From assembly GCA_037893225.1 (NCBI GenBank), contig JAZGUH010000935.1:186001-250000 (forward strand): DNA of 64,000 nt. The letters are read 5' to 3'. This stretch comes from Hippasteria phrygiana. Its lineage: Eukaryota > Echinodermata > Asteroidea > Valvatida > Goniasteridae. This document shows positions 34,214-45,137 of the stretch, one piece after another. Position numbers and translations under genes: made by a program. A model generated the notes under the pieces. The model saw only the letters and a program-made list of their open reading frames with translations. It made no database searches and had not been told where the DNA came from. The first letter of the stretch is position 1; each line of letters opens with the position of its first letter.

Positions 34214-34436
34214 TTAACCCCTTGCGTACGGATGACGCCATATGGCACAAAAAAAACCAGTGCCACCAGGCCGGATGATGCCATTGGCCGCTGTTTGTGC
34301 AGTTTCAATCCATTGTTGGATTATTGTGTTTATGTTACGCTTGACTGCACAAACACATTGTAGCGGTTCGCTTGGCTACCAGAGCCGCCGCGGCACCCAG
34401 ACGTCTCCCGGAAAAATACCGTACTCATGGGGTTAA
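34214..34436. mobile_element. TTAA-flanked MITE, CCCCTTG family, copy 4 (inverted)
   Basis: TTAA edges, opposite orientation to copy 1: starts CCCCTTGCGTACGGATGACG. Confidence 0.85.
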
Positions 34437-34689
34437 CAGTCTGTGTGTCTATGCTATGAAACTTGGCATGTTTTGATGATGATTTTGTAGTCATGATATT
34501 CCAGAACACCCTTATGGTACTTATGTGATCGTTGAAACCAGTTATTAACCTTGCCATACTGCAATTTGTTCTGGTCAATTGCATATTCATGAAGATGGAA
34601 AGTTTTAGACATTATCAGCACCAGCCCTACATGTATGTATAATGAATGGCATACTTAAATAGCATCACCCATCACCACAACATTTTCAG

Positions 34690-34766
34690 ATGTAGAAGTT
34701 GAAACAGAATACATGCAAACTGAACTTAATGCTTTCAGTCTTATAGAATCAGCCGCTTCTGTTATG
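34690..34766 (+). CDS. Candidate optional MAGUK exon, 77 nt
   Basis: The acceptor ATTTTCAG ends at 34689 and the donor GTAAGT starts at 34767. Entered in phase 1 it is open and reads DVEVETEYMQTELNAFSLIE then SAASVM, leaving phase 0. Because 77 is not a multiple of 3, inclusion stays in frame only if the next exon starts at 38461 instead of 38459; with 38459 the reading stops after five codons. It contains an ATG (34713) that could start an alternative leader. I find no clear match in vertebrate MPP2/6. Confidence 0.45.
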
Positions 34767-35478
34767 GTAAGTTTGATTTTTCTTTGAGCAATTTTGATGG
34801 ACTGATTGACATGATCACACTAGGTATTTTGCATGGCTGTATTTATTCAGGTGATTACATTTCTCTATTAAATTTGTTTTGTTTACCTGCGACTTTCTAC
34901 ATGTATGGAGATCATTTATCGGTATACTGTACTGTACATTTGATGAAGCTTCAACGGTCAAGGCATGCATACATATTGCTTCATATGCATCGGACAAATC
35001 TATTAAGCACTCTTTAAATGCAAATTTTTAAAAATATATTGTGTTTTGTCACTAGATCATCACAAAGCACACATTATTTATTTCAGAATACTGGAGGAGT
35101 TGGTGTAGCATGTACCTACAAGTTATACAGCTCACTGAATCGTTGTACCCTAAACTTCATTGAAATATACATATTTTTAAAATATAAATTGGTATAAATT
35201 TGGCAATTGAAATCCATACATGCACATTACGTATACCTGCACATTATTGATCAAATTGTAGATTATTACATGCAGTGGTTTTCTTAATGAAGGTTAGCTT
35301 TACATCAATAATGGATATTGATTCCTTATAGATTTGTTTTGTTTATGTGGGAACATTTTGTTATCAGTAGCCTTTTTGACTATGGTTTGTGCATTATTAG
35401 GTCAAATAGGGGTCTCTACAGGGTAATTGGAGATGTAAATTCATGGTCATACATGTGTATGATTTGATGTCTGATGAG
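34767..35478. other. MAGUK intron, nothing recognised
   Basis: AT-rich, many TACATGTA-like strings, no shared repeat or exon. Confidence 0.4.
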
Positions 35479-35633
35479 GCATCATAGGCCTGACGGCCTC
35501 ATCATAGGCCTGACGGCCTCATCATAGGCCTGACGGCCTCATCATAGGCCTGCACGGCCTCATCATAGGCCTGACGGCCTCATCATAGGCCTGACGGCCT
35601 CATCATAGGCCTGACGGCCTCATCATAGGTCTG
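35479..35633. repeat. 20-bp tandem repeat, about 7.7 copies
   Basis: Unit CATCATAGGCCTGACGGCCT. Seven full copies, one with an extra base, plus a partial one. Each unit contains AGGCC...GGCCT, a small inverted pair. Confidence 0.9.
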
Positions 35634-35940
35634 TGAATGTTACACTGTTACAAACATTGTCAGTGTTATAAAATTATCACCATGGCATTCATATTAAGGA
35701 TATGAATCTGACTTTACAGTACTGTATGTTGTGAACACAGTACAGTATACCATGAGCGGGTACTAAAATGAACAGTTTTGGGTGATTTCTTGCCAAATGT
35801 ATAGTTTATCTGAGTGAATTTAAGCAAAATTAATTGAGCTTTGCCCATCAAATTGTACTCAGTGTTTACTTTTAGTCTGATGTACAGTACTTGGCCAAAA
35901 CTTTGACCATCAGTGTGCTCCACCCATACTTAAGCCCCAA

Positions 35941-36473
35941 AGTGCTTAAAGGGTGGCTGCAATGAAATTGTACCAACAATTTTATTTTGTGATGTATAAC
36001 TCTTTTACAATATAAGAAATGTGATTAAAATGTGTCTTTTGTGTTTCTGCCTATTTTTGGTGTTTAATTTCCCCGGAATAAAGTGCCCCCCTTTCTCTAT
36101 TGTTTCCGCGCCCCTAACTGCGTGACGTCATCTCGGGAAAACAGAAACTCAGCAAGAGTAGTTTGATCAGTTTGATCAGTGTGTGTTTTTGAAAGCTTTC
36201 CGCGACACAGCGAAAACACACATGCATGTCAATGCAACGCACGCTCGGTGTACTATGGCCGACCATCCACCACAGCCAGCCGGGTTCCCGGGATGACGTC
36301 ACATCGGCATTACCACTTGATGGGCGGGGCTGACCCCCTCCCGCATAAAAAAAATGATTTTCAAATGCTTACGCGAAATTAAAAAATACAAACAACACAC
36401 AGTTGTGTTTCAAAAACTTTATTTCATCGATATACACAATAAAAATTCCATTGCAGCCACCCTTTAAAGTACT
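35941..36473. mobile_element. MITE with AGTNCTTAAAGGGTGGCTGC ends
   Basis: Ends AGTGCTTAAAGGGTGGCTGC and GCAGCCACCCTTTAAAGTAC are inverted over about 30 bases with few mismatches. The interior includes a GC-rich, CGTGACGTCA-containing part, no gene. Confidence 0.7.
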
Positions 36474-37193
36474 CTGTACTCAAATTTGAGGACTCGACTC
36501 AAATGTTGCAGTTTTGAAATGAAATGTGCTACATGTACCCATACATGTACATGTATGTATTTGTGTTCATTGTTGCAAGAAGCAGCCGCTGATATGACTA
36601 ATCTGCATGGCTGGTCTTTGTCACACCACAGCTTCATTTTTTCCCCAATTATCTGCATAATGTTGTATTTAATCCCATGCCACAAAATCACTGGTAATAG
36701 TGCCAGACAACCATGCACTGTTAACAAATACCTGTATCTCGCTCTCTCTAAATAATGGTTTTTATTTCCATCGGTGTTGAGTTTATGTACAGGTAAGAAC
36801 TTTGGGGTGGGTATTGGCACAACACGTAGCATAGGGGTTTTGTTGACATGTGAGCATGCATAGCATGTCATTCTCTCTTGAGATTGCTAATGAGGTACAC
36901 ATAAATTGCTTTCACTCAATGCTACTTGTATGTAACAGTAATGATTGATGATTACATGCACATTGTGTGGTGTACATCAATTTGCATGACATGTGTACTT
37001 TCATTTATAAACACGTTATGTCAACAATATTTCTTTCTCCCCTTCTCTTCTAGCTTTTAGACATGGCTCAATCGTGACTGGGCATTTTACTATGAAGTGA
37101 TTTGAGCAGAGATTTTACACAGCATGTGGCACAGCCACAAGGGCTTTTTCATCTTGAAAGAAAATCTCGTTATTCTTTATAATCATGATATTA
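36474..37193. other. MAGUK intron, nothing recognised
   Basis: No exon or shared repeat recognised. Open frames have no similarity. Confidence 0.4.
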
Positions 37194-37348
37194 TTAAAAC
37201 CCTCCTGTTCTCAAGGCCAAAATGGAGCCAGCCTCCCTATATATCAAAACCTATATCAAGTGACAGATTGAAACACGCACAAACTGTGAGAGTTGGTGTT
37301 TAGAGTTTTTGATAGGCTGTTATAGTTATAAGTATAGGAGGGTTTTAA
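37194..37348. mobile_element. Short TTAA-flanked MITE with CCCTCCT ends
   Basis: TTAAAACCCTCCTGTTCTCA ... GTATAGGAGGGTTTTAA. Internal GCCAAAATGGAGCCA and ATCAAAACCTATA match the inverse copy at 48197-48343. Confidence 0.75.
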
Positions 37349-37532
37349 GGGAATAAATATGCTGGGCCATTTTTAAACGTACGTTTATATAAAACCGCCT
37401 TGGGACCTGGGCACTTTATATAATAACCCGAGCTGAAGACCTGATCTGAAATCGAGAGTCATTAATTAGCATCCAGGCCCCAAGGCGGTTTTATACGTTC
37501 GTTTGTAACCGGCCCAGCACATATTTATTCCC
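37349..37532. mobile_element. Foldback element, GGGAATAAATATGCTGGGCC ends
   Basis: Arms of about 50 bases (also AAAACCGCCTTGGG / CCCAAGGCGGTTTT). It starts at the very end of the preceding TTAA element. Confidence 0.7.
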
Positions 37533-37679
37533 ATTCATAAAATACCTTTTTGTATAATTCAGCCAAAACCTCCAAAAATTATAAATTTCCAATGATTTTT
37601 TTCAATTTGTTTTACCTTGGTTTGTAACACCCCTTTAGCTTTTTTTTAATGGTTCGGGCCTCACGCACGTAGTGCTAAA

Positions 37680-38120
37680 AATGTCCTTATATGGCTATGT
37701 TCAGACGTAGGGCAGATTTTGAGCTAGCTCTTTTCCAATTATATAATGAACCAAACAGGGGTTCTGTAGAGCTAGTGATATAATCTAAAATGTGCTCACG
37801 ATCATACATGTAGAATGATGATTAGCTCAGGAGCTAGAGATGCAGTGGAGCTAAAAGGTCTTATGTTGCATAATACATGTATGTGTTCATGGGGTGACGG
37901 TACATGTACTTCCCTCAGTGTGGGCTAGGTCAGTTGCGTCTAAACGACAAATTACGGTGGAGCTATAGGTCGTAAAAGAAGTCCCAATGAGCTGAAAGTG
38001 GGGCTAGCCCCACAAATTTTTGGGGCTAGCCCCGGAGCTGGCAAGCCGTTCCAACAACTCTTTTAGGTGGAGCTAGCCAGCTTCATGCCTATCTCAAGAG
38101 TTAGCCCTCCGACACCTACA
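37680..38120. repeat. GAGCTAG-motif region
   Basis: GAGCTAG/CTAGCTC/GGGGCTAGCCCC recur in both orientations, like a subterminal-repeat element, but the edges are unclear. Confidence 0.35.
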
Positions 38121-38458
38121 TGTACAGTATGCGCCTGTTTAGTTGCAGACACATACGTATACTCGGAAGCACAAGACTATCGGCTATTTACAACCGTTCA
38201 AAACTAGAAAAAGCATTTAATTCCCAATGTTATTTATTTCAATCTCTCTCCTACTTCGTAAATTCCCACCGTTTACAAAATACATGCAGTACCGTGTTTC
38301 TCCTGTGATGGTCCATGCATTTTCTACACCCTTGGCTTTGCTCCTAAGGTTCCATTTACCCCCTGTTCCTCCTCAGGTTTGCAAAATACCATGAACCACA
38401 TCTCAGTAAACAATGTCGTCTGAAATTTCAACAGTTGTATTGTTTTGTGTTGCTGCAG

Positions 38459-38580
38459 AGGCCATGGATACCGTAGTTGGTAATCTTCATGATATTGGGA
38501 ACTCCGCTGAGGCTCAGAGTGTTGATCTTCTTTTCTTGAAGGAGGTGATGCAAGGCCGAGTACTGCAAAATCTGGTCAAG
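38459..38580 (+). CDS. MAGUK exon: first L27 domain
   Basis: Two AG acceptors, at 38457-38458 and 38459-38460, lie 2 nt apart. The donor GTACTG starts at 38581 and the exon leaves phase 0. It encodes AMDTVVGNLHDIGNSAEAQS and then VDLLFLKEVMQGRVLQNLVK, matching the human MPP6 N-terminus (MQQVLENL..., IDLIFLKGIMENPIVKSLAK). This is the N-terminal L27 helix set. MPP6 itself starts at the Met equivalent to 38464, so that codon is an alternative start. Confidence 0.93.
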
Positions 38581-40052
38581 GTACTGTAGTCCCTTCATTG
38601 GCCGATTTTCCCAGTTTGAGGTTCTATTTATTTAAATAGCTCACATTTTAGCACGTGTCATGAACAAAACAGTTATATGCCTGTTTAACACGACAGTTAG
38701 AAACGCATGTATTCCGTGTCTTGTGAAAGTGTATCCTTGTCACCAAATCGCATGGGTCCCGTGCGGTTCAGGATCGGGATCAACACCTCAAAAATTTCGT
38801 ATCGATTCGACATCCGTGCGACGATCACCGAGATTGGTCGTGTGAATGTATCGATGCATTTTTCACAAGGACTGTGCAGTGAAATTGCCTTTACGCATGC
38901 GCAGTTTGCTGTTTGGCTTTTGTCAAAACAAATTTCTTCCGTTCTGATTGGTCAGTTGCTGTGTAATGAGATTTGTGTACAACAGTAGATTCTTTGTAAA
39001 TAAACAACACTCCGTTATGTGTTACTGTATATTTATAGCAAATTTTGACAAAGTGGTAGTGTATTTACATGTATTTGTACATCCTCTTTGTATAAATTGA
39101 CGTTAAAACACGAAAACTACGGACAAGTGATGTTTTCTAGGTCACAGTGCCGTAATTTTATGTCCAAAATCTGTTAAAACTAAAATACGGTGATTGTTTG
39201 TTTTTGAAAGGCGAAAAACTTCTTTTTTTTCCCAGAATTTGTTACAGTGCGGGAAAATCACTGGTACCCTATAAATTTCATCGTTCATAGAATATCGCAA
39301 CACCCAGCGATACATGTGTAGCCTTGACCCACGAATTGCAAACATTGCAAAACGAGGGATGTTCGCTACCGGACTGTGTTGTATCGTGTGAAAGCCTGTG
39401 ATGAAATCGTAGGCATCCTTGGGCGTCGGACACCCGGTGCCGATCATCGCAGATGTGTGTTTCCAGCGTTGTGTGAAACGGGCTTCAGTAAAATTTGTCA
39501 CATATGTACGGCTTGAAACTGCATACAAACACCTTTCTGTAGATATAAAATATGTTGTGGTTTGTTTATCTTTAAGCATAAAGAATGAGAAGATTGACTT
39601 AACTCTCATTCTATAGAGCCGGATATTCTCAGCCACTCACAGCCAGGGGCGGAATCTGCCCCCCCCCCCCCATCCTGGCCAAACAGTAACAGATTTTTAT
39701 GACATTAACTATGCAAATGAGGATATGATAATTACTTGTGCAAAATTTCATTCCAATTAATCCTAGGATTTTGTAGTCATGATACCCTTATACACGCTGT
39801 GCCATGTTTTGTTGATGCATGGTTTGTATGTACAAGGTCATTGAAGCAATCACGGCTGTTTTCATAAACTGTAGGGAATAGTTGTATTGCACGAGAACAG
39901 TTCCCCCCATTTTATAAATTTAGTGTCAAAATGTGCCTGAGACAAAAGCCGAAAAAGTCTGGAAGGCTCAGTGTGAAAAAAAGAATAGAAAAACACTCGG
40001 ACACTATCGCAAAAAAACTGGAGGAGAGGGGATAGTCTTGTACATTATTATG
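38581..40052. other. MAGUK intron, mostly unassigned
   Basis: No exon similarity. Open frames at 38707-38988 and 39142-39636 (minus) look random. Confidence 0.4.
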
Positions 40053-40372
40053 TTGATTGCTGAGAGAAGTCTGCGTCATTTTGTAGTTTTATGTAGATTG
40101 TGTATTTGAAAAGAAAACAGCCAATTATTTCTGCCTTGAAATAACAAAAAGTGACTTTTGAGAGCTATTTTTTATTAAGTCCCGTCTAGCCTGCTGGTGC
40201 CATTTGTCTAAAAGTCGTCGCTGCGGGCAGCAAACAAATCTGACGTTATAACACAAACTCCCCTTTTGTGCCTGTTATTTCAATGGCAGAAATAATTGGC
40301 TGGTTTTTTTACAATACGCAATCTACATAAAATGACACAGACATCTCCCGGCAATCAGCATCCTCTTTAATG
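40053..40372. mobile_element. Inverted-repeat element, TGATTGCTGAGAG ends
   Basis: GATTGC(T/C)GAGAGAAGTCTG, GTCATTTT, ATGTAGATTG and CCAATTATTTCTGCC recur inverted at 40280-40372. Confidence 0.6.
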
Positions 40373-40789
40373 ATTTTCTCAACCATAATAATTTTTGGAT
40401 GAATGCTTTTTGTAGCCCAACTTTCTGCCGCAAAGGCAATGTGTCCTTTAAGGTCAGTTTTGGGGACTGTCGGAGCATACTGACCGAAATGTCGACTTTA
40501 TACCTCCAGTTCTTCTGAGAACCATACATCTCTAGATACTTACATGGTGTATCAGCAAAAAAAATTAATAAATACAAAATTCTCTGTAGTAAGATATTGC
40601 TGATGGTGTTGACAAAACTTTCCACATGAGTTACATTTTACTGTCTTTGTGTATGTCAGAAGATGGAATTTTTGCGTCGGGATGATGTAAATTTAAACAG
40701 AGATGTTTTCTCTTTTGCCCTGTCTGGACGTAATATTTGAAGCACTGTATACTTGGTGCTTTCCGAGAGCCTGTGTGAACAAATACACA

Positions 40790-40850
40790 GGCTTACTCGG
40801 GCGGGATTCGAACCCACGACTTCCTGCTTGCTGGTGCAGACTCTGTGGAT
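40790..40850 (-). repeat. tRNA-like B box fragment
   Basis: On the minus strand, GTGGGTTCGAATCCCGCC is a good B box and T-arm. No A box or full tRNA was found. Confidence 0.35.
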
Positions 40851-40910
40851 GTATTATTTTATGTGAATTTACTTTGATAGAGCTTTGTTCTTGTGTCTTT
40901 ATTTCTTCAG

Positions 40911-41063
40911 GCCCATGATACATTAGAGGAGATCGAGTTGAGGCCGATGTGCAAGAATGGACTGTCTCTTATTGGTGAGGTCATTGAGGACATCGGACCA
41001 TTCATTGCTGAAGATGACGATGCTGCTGAGCTAGCTGGAATTCTGGATGATCCAAACTTCTCA
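40911..41063 (+). CDS. MAGUK exon: end of first and start of second L27 domain
   Basis: The acceptor TTCTTCAG ends at 40910 and the donor GTAAGA starts at 41064; phase 0 at both ends, 51 codons. It opens AHDTLEEIELRPMCKNGLSL and continues through EVIEDIGPFIAEDDDAAELA and GILDDPNFS, against human AHERLEDSKLEAVSDNNLEL, EILEDITPLI..., and GILKEPHFQ. L27 helices form heterotetramers with partners such as LIN7. Confidence 0.95.
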
Positions 41064-41123
41064 GTAAGAAAAACTGCTCATACTCATTGCAAAGTATTTG
41101 TACACTACTAATCATGCAACAAG

Positions 41124-41637
41124 TTAACCCTTTCAGTACCACATTGTTTATTGGCTTATCTTCCCCCAGTACCACATTCTTTGTTCAGTCAAGCGTGAAC
41201 AACTCAAACAGAAAAACAACCAAAAATTTCACCCTCGAGAGTTAGTTGAAATGGAAACGGTTGTGTGCAAAGTTTGTTCCATGAAAATAACTCTTTCACA
41301 TGGTGTTAAAATGAAATTCATATCTGCTAAAGTAGCAAAGTTAAAGCTGTTTTCTCTTCTGGCCCACTTTACCAAACGGGAAACTTGTTTGTCACACAAA
41401 CAAATGGCACTCCATACAAATGACTGGAAGAAACTTCAGATACAGTTTTCTCAAAATATTGCAATTTGATATCACCATTAGAAAGATCTGAAAAAGCTCT
41501 TTCCGTTGATATGAGGATAAAGTATGGACAGCAAAAAAACACAAACACCAGAGTTGATTGAAACGTGGTGAGCATATCTGTTGTTTGGCTGCTTTGTGTG
41601 TGGTTTCCCTGTCGACATTGGTAAGGAAAGGATTAAA
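41124..41637. mobile_element. TTAA-type MITE, CCCTTTCAGTACCACATT ends, copy 2
   Basis: Starts TTAACCCTTTCAGTACCACA, ends TTGGTAAGGAAAGGATTAAA. Same family as 16886-17479. It begins 61 bases after a MAGUK exon. Confidence 0.7.
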
Positions 41638-41908
41638 CCTAGTTGGTATTCCATGAATTGTGGTGTAAACCGAGGACTTCCCATTGCCCGTCTGATCGCC
41701 TCATTTGTTTGTACTTTTTGCAATTCCCTCATTGTTTTTGTACATGATTTCCAACTGCAAAGCCACAAGGTGGGAGTCCGGATCCGTGACATGACACTGT
41801 GTGTGTTTGTGCACGATAAGTGGCTGATGTACGTATACTGTATGCGAAGTAACGTCAACACAAATTTTGTACCGTATTAAGTCATTGCAAAAAGTTTTCA
41901 ATTTATTT

Positions 41909-42106
41909 TTGAGACTCGAGTCTTATTAGCCTTCGCTCGAATCAAGTCGAGTCTTCTGGTGAGAGACTCGAGTCAAGTCATCATTTGCTCGCAGTGACTC
42001 GAGTCAAGTCATTTCCCCATCGGGACTCGAGTCCAGTCACCAAAAATTGTGACTCGAGTCGGACTCGAATCGAGTTACTGACTCGAGTCATTACAACTCT
42101 GAAAAA
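41909..42106. repeat. GACTCGAGTC array, probable 3' end of a hAT-like element
   Basis: More than eight copies of GACTCGAGTC or near variants, ending GAGTCATTACAACTCTG, the same end type as 11574-11786. The left end is lost. Confidence 0.6.
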
Positions 42107-42241
42107 CCCTGCTGCATTTTGAAGGATCTGTGGGGTGGGGGTGGGGTGGGGGGTTGTCAGTTTGTCATTGTGTCATTGTGGATGGCTAGCCAATGTTTCT
42201 AATTACATGTAATTATCTCTTGCTTGTTTGTTCCTGTGAAG

Positions 42242-42403
42242 TCTTTAACCAAGACCCACGACAGCATTGCTAATGGTGACTTTGAGCAGCCCTCGGTCTT
42301 CTTGGATCGCACCCGGCCTGCATATCCACCCCCACATGAGTTCAATGCTGTAGGTGATGCAATCAGAATGGTTGGAATCAGGAAACCATCCAATGAACCA
42401 TTG
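42242..42403 (+). CDS. MAGUK exon: end of second L27, linker, start of PDZ
   Basis: The acceptor AAG ends at 42241 and the donor GTGAGT starts at 42404; phase 0 both ends, 54 codons. The exon finishes the second L27 (SLTKTHDSIAN), passes through a Pro-rich linker (RPAYPPPHEF), and enters the PDZ domain with DAIRMVGIRKPSNEPL. The EPL with the following GI from the next exon forms the carboxylate-binding loop (PLGI in place of GLGF), as in MPP2 (REH-LGVT type). Confidence 0.95.
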
Positions 42404-42444
42404 GTGAGTATCACTGTCAACTATAGACCTTTTCACACTGGACA

Positions 42445-42670
42445 AATGTCGGAGTTGATGTGGGTTTGTAAACAAGCGACGTTTCACACGTCCTTTCGCA
42501 AGTCCAGTCAGAAGTCCTTTCATAAAGCCGGTCACAAGTAACTGGATGAACAATGACAAAGGAATGCCTTTGTCAAAGCTGATTTGAATAGCTTGTGATT
42601 GGGATTAGGACTGGAGGTCTTGTGATGGACTCGCAGGGACTTGTGATGGACTCGACTACATCTCTGCTTG
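42445..42670. mobile_element. AAGTCC/GGACTT subterminal-repeat element, copy 2
   Basis: Near-identical over its core to 10020-10215. It starts shortly after the exon ending at 42403. Confidence 0.7.
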
Positions 42671-42719
42671 TTACACAATGACCGAGTTTTTCTGCCATTA
42701 AAAAATGACATTTTCCAAG

Positions 42720-43075
42720 TGAACAAAGAAAACTGGCAGGAGCGGGATTCGAACCTGCGACTTCCGGAATACCGTACCGGTGCTCTACCAACTGAGCTAT
42801 CTTGCCCTATGTTGGAGGTCTCCCAACTTTTCAGTATCTTTGTTCGGGTGGGCGATTCGGTTTTCTTTGTTCACTTTAAAAATGTATTCAACACCGAGTC
42901 AGTTTCCCTTGTGGATGGTTTGACGAATTATAAGTTAAAAAGTCGTATCCTCATTGAGTGATCCACACAATGTCGCTTCCCAGGTTGTATCGTAAAATTG
43001 GGAGTGATCCCGTGATACGGCATTCTGGGTTTATGACTTTTGACTAGCGCCCACCTGAACAAAGATACTGACAAC
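42720..43075. repeat. tRNA-derived SINE (family 1), head and body in opposite orientations
   Basis: The head (42735-42806) is on the minus strand, while the following body (TTTGTTCACTTT, AAGTTAAAAAGTCGTATCC, CACAATGTCGCTTCCCAGG) is on the plus strand: an inverted junction of two copies. Confidence 0.7.
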
Positions 43076-43084
43076 AATCCACAA

Positions 43085-43212
43085 GGGAAACGCTTTGTAA
43101 ATTAAATAGATTTACAAACATCGTAGATTCTTTGTAAATAAAACTGGAGGGTAGATTGCGTAAATACAATGTTCAATTTTTTTTGTTTAAACGTGTAAAC
43201 GTCACATCCTTA
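43085..43212 (-). repeat. Fragment of the hAT-like MITE at 2113
   Basis: Inverse of about 2115-2290: GGTAGATTGCGTAAATAC, TTCTTTGTAAATAAAACTGG. Confidence 0.6.
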
Positions 43213-43239
43213 CTTTACATCTGTCTTGAGGGTTTTGCA

Positions 43240-43459
43240 CAATAAGCCAGTTCGGTATTTCAACTGTGCATGTGCACAATGACATTTTATTCCGAATGAC
43301 CCGCGTGACCTAATGCGCGCGTGTGAGCGCAAAAGGTGATCACACAATGCGCACGTGTTAAATTCAGTCAGAATGGGTGTTCGCTTAACATGGCGGGACA
43401 TTACGTCAGCAATTTTATATCGAATAACCTTTGATCTTCGAGATACCGAACTGGCTTAT
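43240..43459. mobile_element. MITE with AATAAGCCAGTTCGGTAT ends, copy 1
   Basis: Left AATAAGCCAGTTCGGTATTT, right GATACCGAACTGGCTTATT. Copy 2 at 58262-58588 carries a hAT-like insertion. Confidence 0.75.
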
Positions 43460-43669
43460 TAACCCCAACGTCCTAGGCATTCATTTGGGATTAAGTACAA
43501 TATACTACCTGTACAAAATACTACATGTACATAATTTCTAATATGCCAGTGTAGTAACAGTACTGCATGCTACAGTTTGCTATTAGTATTTTGTAGCTTG
43601 AGATGAGGTTGGGGTTAAAGATCCGTGACAGAAATTGTATTGTGTGTTCTATTTTTTTTTTTTTAACAG

Positions 43670-43745
43670 GGGATAACATTGAAACAGGATCATGGAGAAG
43701 TTGTTGTTGCCAGGGTAATTCATGGAGGCATTATTGAAAAACAGG
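43670..43745 (+). CDS. MAGUK exon: PDZ core
   Basis: The acceptor AACAG ends at 43669 behind a long T run, and the donor GTAAGT starts at 43746. It is phase 0 in and phase 1 out. The reading is GITLKQDHGEVVVARVIHGG then IIEKQ, equivalent to human GVTFRVENNDLVIARILHGG, MIDRQ. A hAT-like element with intact 8-bp duplications begins 54 bases past the exon end (43799). Confidence 0.96.
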
Positions 43746-43790
43746 GTAAGTTGACATTAGTTTTGTTTTTTTGAGGAATAGCCAGGTGAG

Positions 43791-44235
43791 GAGTGTTATA
43801 GGACTGTTCATTTTCGAGTAATGTAGTATTCTAATATTCGAAACTGGGTTTAACCAAATATTCAAATATTTGATACTCGCCGATCAAGTTTTTCTGTGCA
43901 AGCCGTACCGGTAAAAAACAATTGCACGTAAATGCATGCCGGTGTTTTACGTATAGCGATTGATATTATGGACCGTTCATCAAACGGCATTTTGTTGCAT
44001 GCCCCTGTTGTATCAAGGGTTTTACGGACGGGAACAGTAAACCTCCGTCCACAAAAAGTTATGATTGACAAAAATGCGGCATTTGACACTGCTAAGTGCC
44101 GTAACTTTTCTATTAAAATAGCATCAGAGTCGTATCTGTACGTACATATATCTTTTCGAATATTCGAACTGGCAAAATGGTATTGACGATCGAATATCGA
44201 ATATTTGGTATATTCGGGACAGCCCTAGAGTGTTA
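43791..44235. mobile_element. hAT-like MITE with exact 8-bp duplication, ATATTCGAA motifs
   Basis: GAGTGTTA at 43791-43798 and 44228-44235; element 43799-44227. Ends TAGGACTGTTC and (inverse) TAGGGCTGTCC. Subterminal ATATTCGAA/TTCGAATAT repeats. Confidence 0.85.
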
Positions 44236-44334
44236 CATGCACACCAAATGTAATGAGCATTCATGGAATGGCACTGGGAATGGAAACCTCTCTAGTCATA
44301 GCTTCCACAGTTGCACCAACATCCCGGAAGATAC

Positions 44335-44922
44335 TACAGTGGAACACTGCTATACCGAACACCATCCTTGGCTCCCAAATTTTGTGTACAAAACTTACCG
44401 AACATTGTTGTTGAAAAAAAAAAAACAGATTGAAAAAGTGTACCGGGTATTTGGGCTGTTTGTAATTCCAGTACGGCCGCAGCTTTATGTTGAAGAGTGA
44501 CAGGCGGCTATTATTTCCCCAAGGAATAGAAGGAAAAAGCCAAAAGCCAACTGTTGCTTTAGAATTCGGTAAGCTTAGAAAGTTTGAACATGTAATTACA
44601 TGATTTAATGGCCGGCATATATTCAATTACAATCAAAAGCGGGCGCACTTTAAATACAATGCAAGAGGGCGCTATTTAAAAGAACGGATGCCATGTTGGC
44701 GGACTGGCGGCTGAAAATCGCTATACCGAACGATCGCTATACCGAACGATCGCTATACCGAACGATCGCTATACCGAACGATCGCTATACCGAACGATCG
44801 CTATACCGAACGATCGCTATACCGAACGATCGCTATACCGAACGATCGCTATACCGAACGATCGCTATACCGAACAAAATCTGTGGATCTCGCGATGTTC
44901 GTTATAGCAGCGTTCCACTGTA
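44335..44922. mobile_element. TA-flanked (Tc1/pogo-like) element with an internal array of its own end motif
   Basis: TA / CAGTGGAACACTGCTATACC at the left and GTTATAGCAGCGTTCCACTG / TA at the right. The end motif GCTATACCGAAC is amplified inside (see next entry). No transposase recognised. Confidence 0.8.
44719..44875. repeat. 16-bp tandem repeat, 10 copies
   Basis: Unit CGCTATACCGAACGAT, ten nearly exact copies. The unit contains GCTATACCGAAC, present in the left end of the surrounding element. Confidence 0.95.
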
Positions 44923-45137
44923 TATTCACGGATCTACCTACTGTAAACAAGTGATTGACCAGTGGCTTCAAAATTTTACTTGTTTTTTGTTTAGAGTATA
45001 TTCATTGTTCAAATAAACTAATCAAAGAGACAAATGTGCATTGAACATTAGCCATCATTGTAATTGGCCGTTGACACTGCAGCAGCATACACATTTTTAT
45101 TTTGAATTATTTTTGTTTTGCTAATGCTTGCGTCACA

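Noticed and set aside
35479..35633. CRISPR-like regular repeats
   Set aside because: The repeats are directly adjacent without spacers and the DNA is from an animal; it is a minisatellite.
39142..39636. 164-codon minus-strand open frame
   Set aside because: No recognisable motif, no splice or neighbour support, and it lies in an intron of the opposite-strand gene.
44693..45016. Open frame with repeated NDRYTERSLYRTIAIP
   Set aside because: It is the translation of the 16-bp tandem repeat inside a transposon; 16 is not a multiple of 3, so the pattern cycles through frames.
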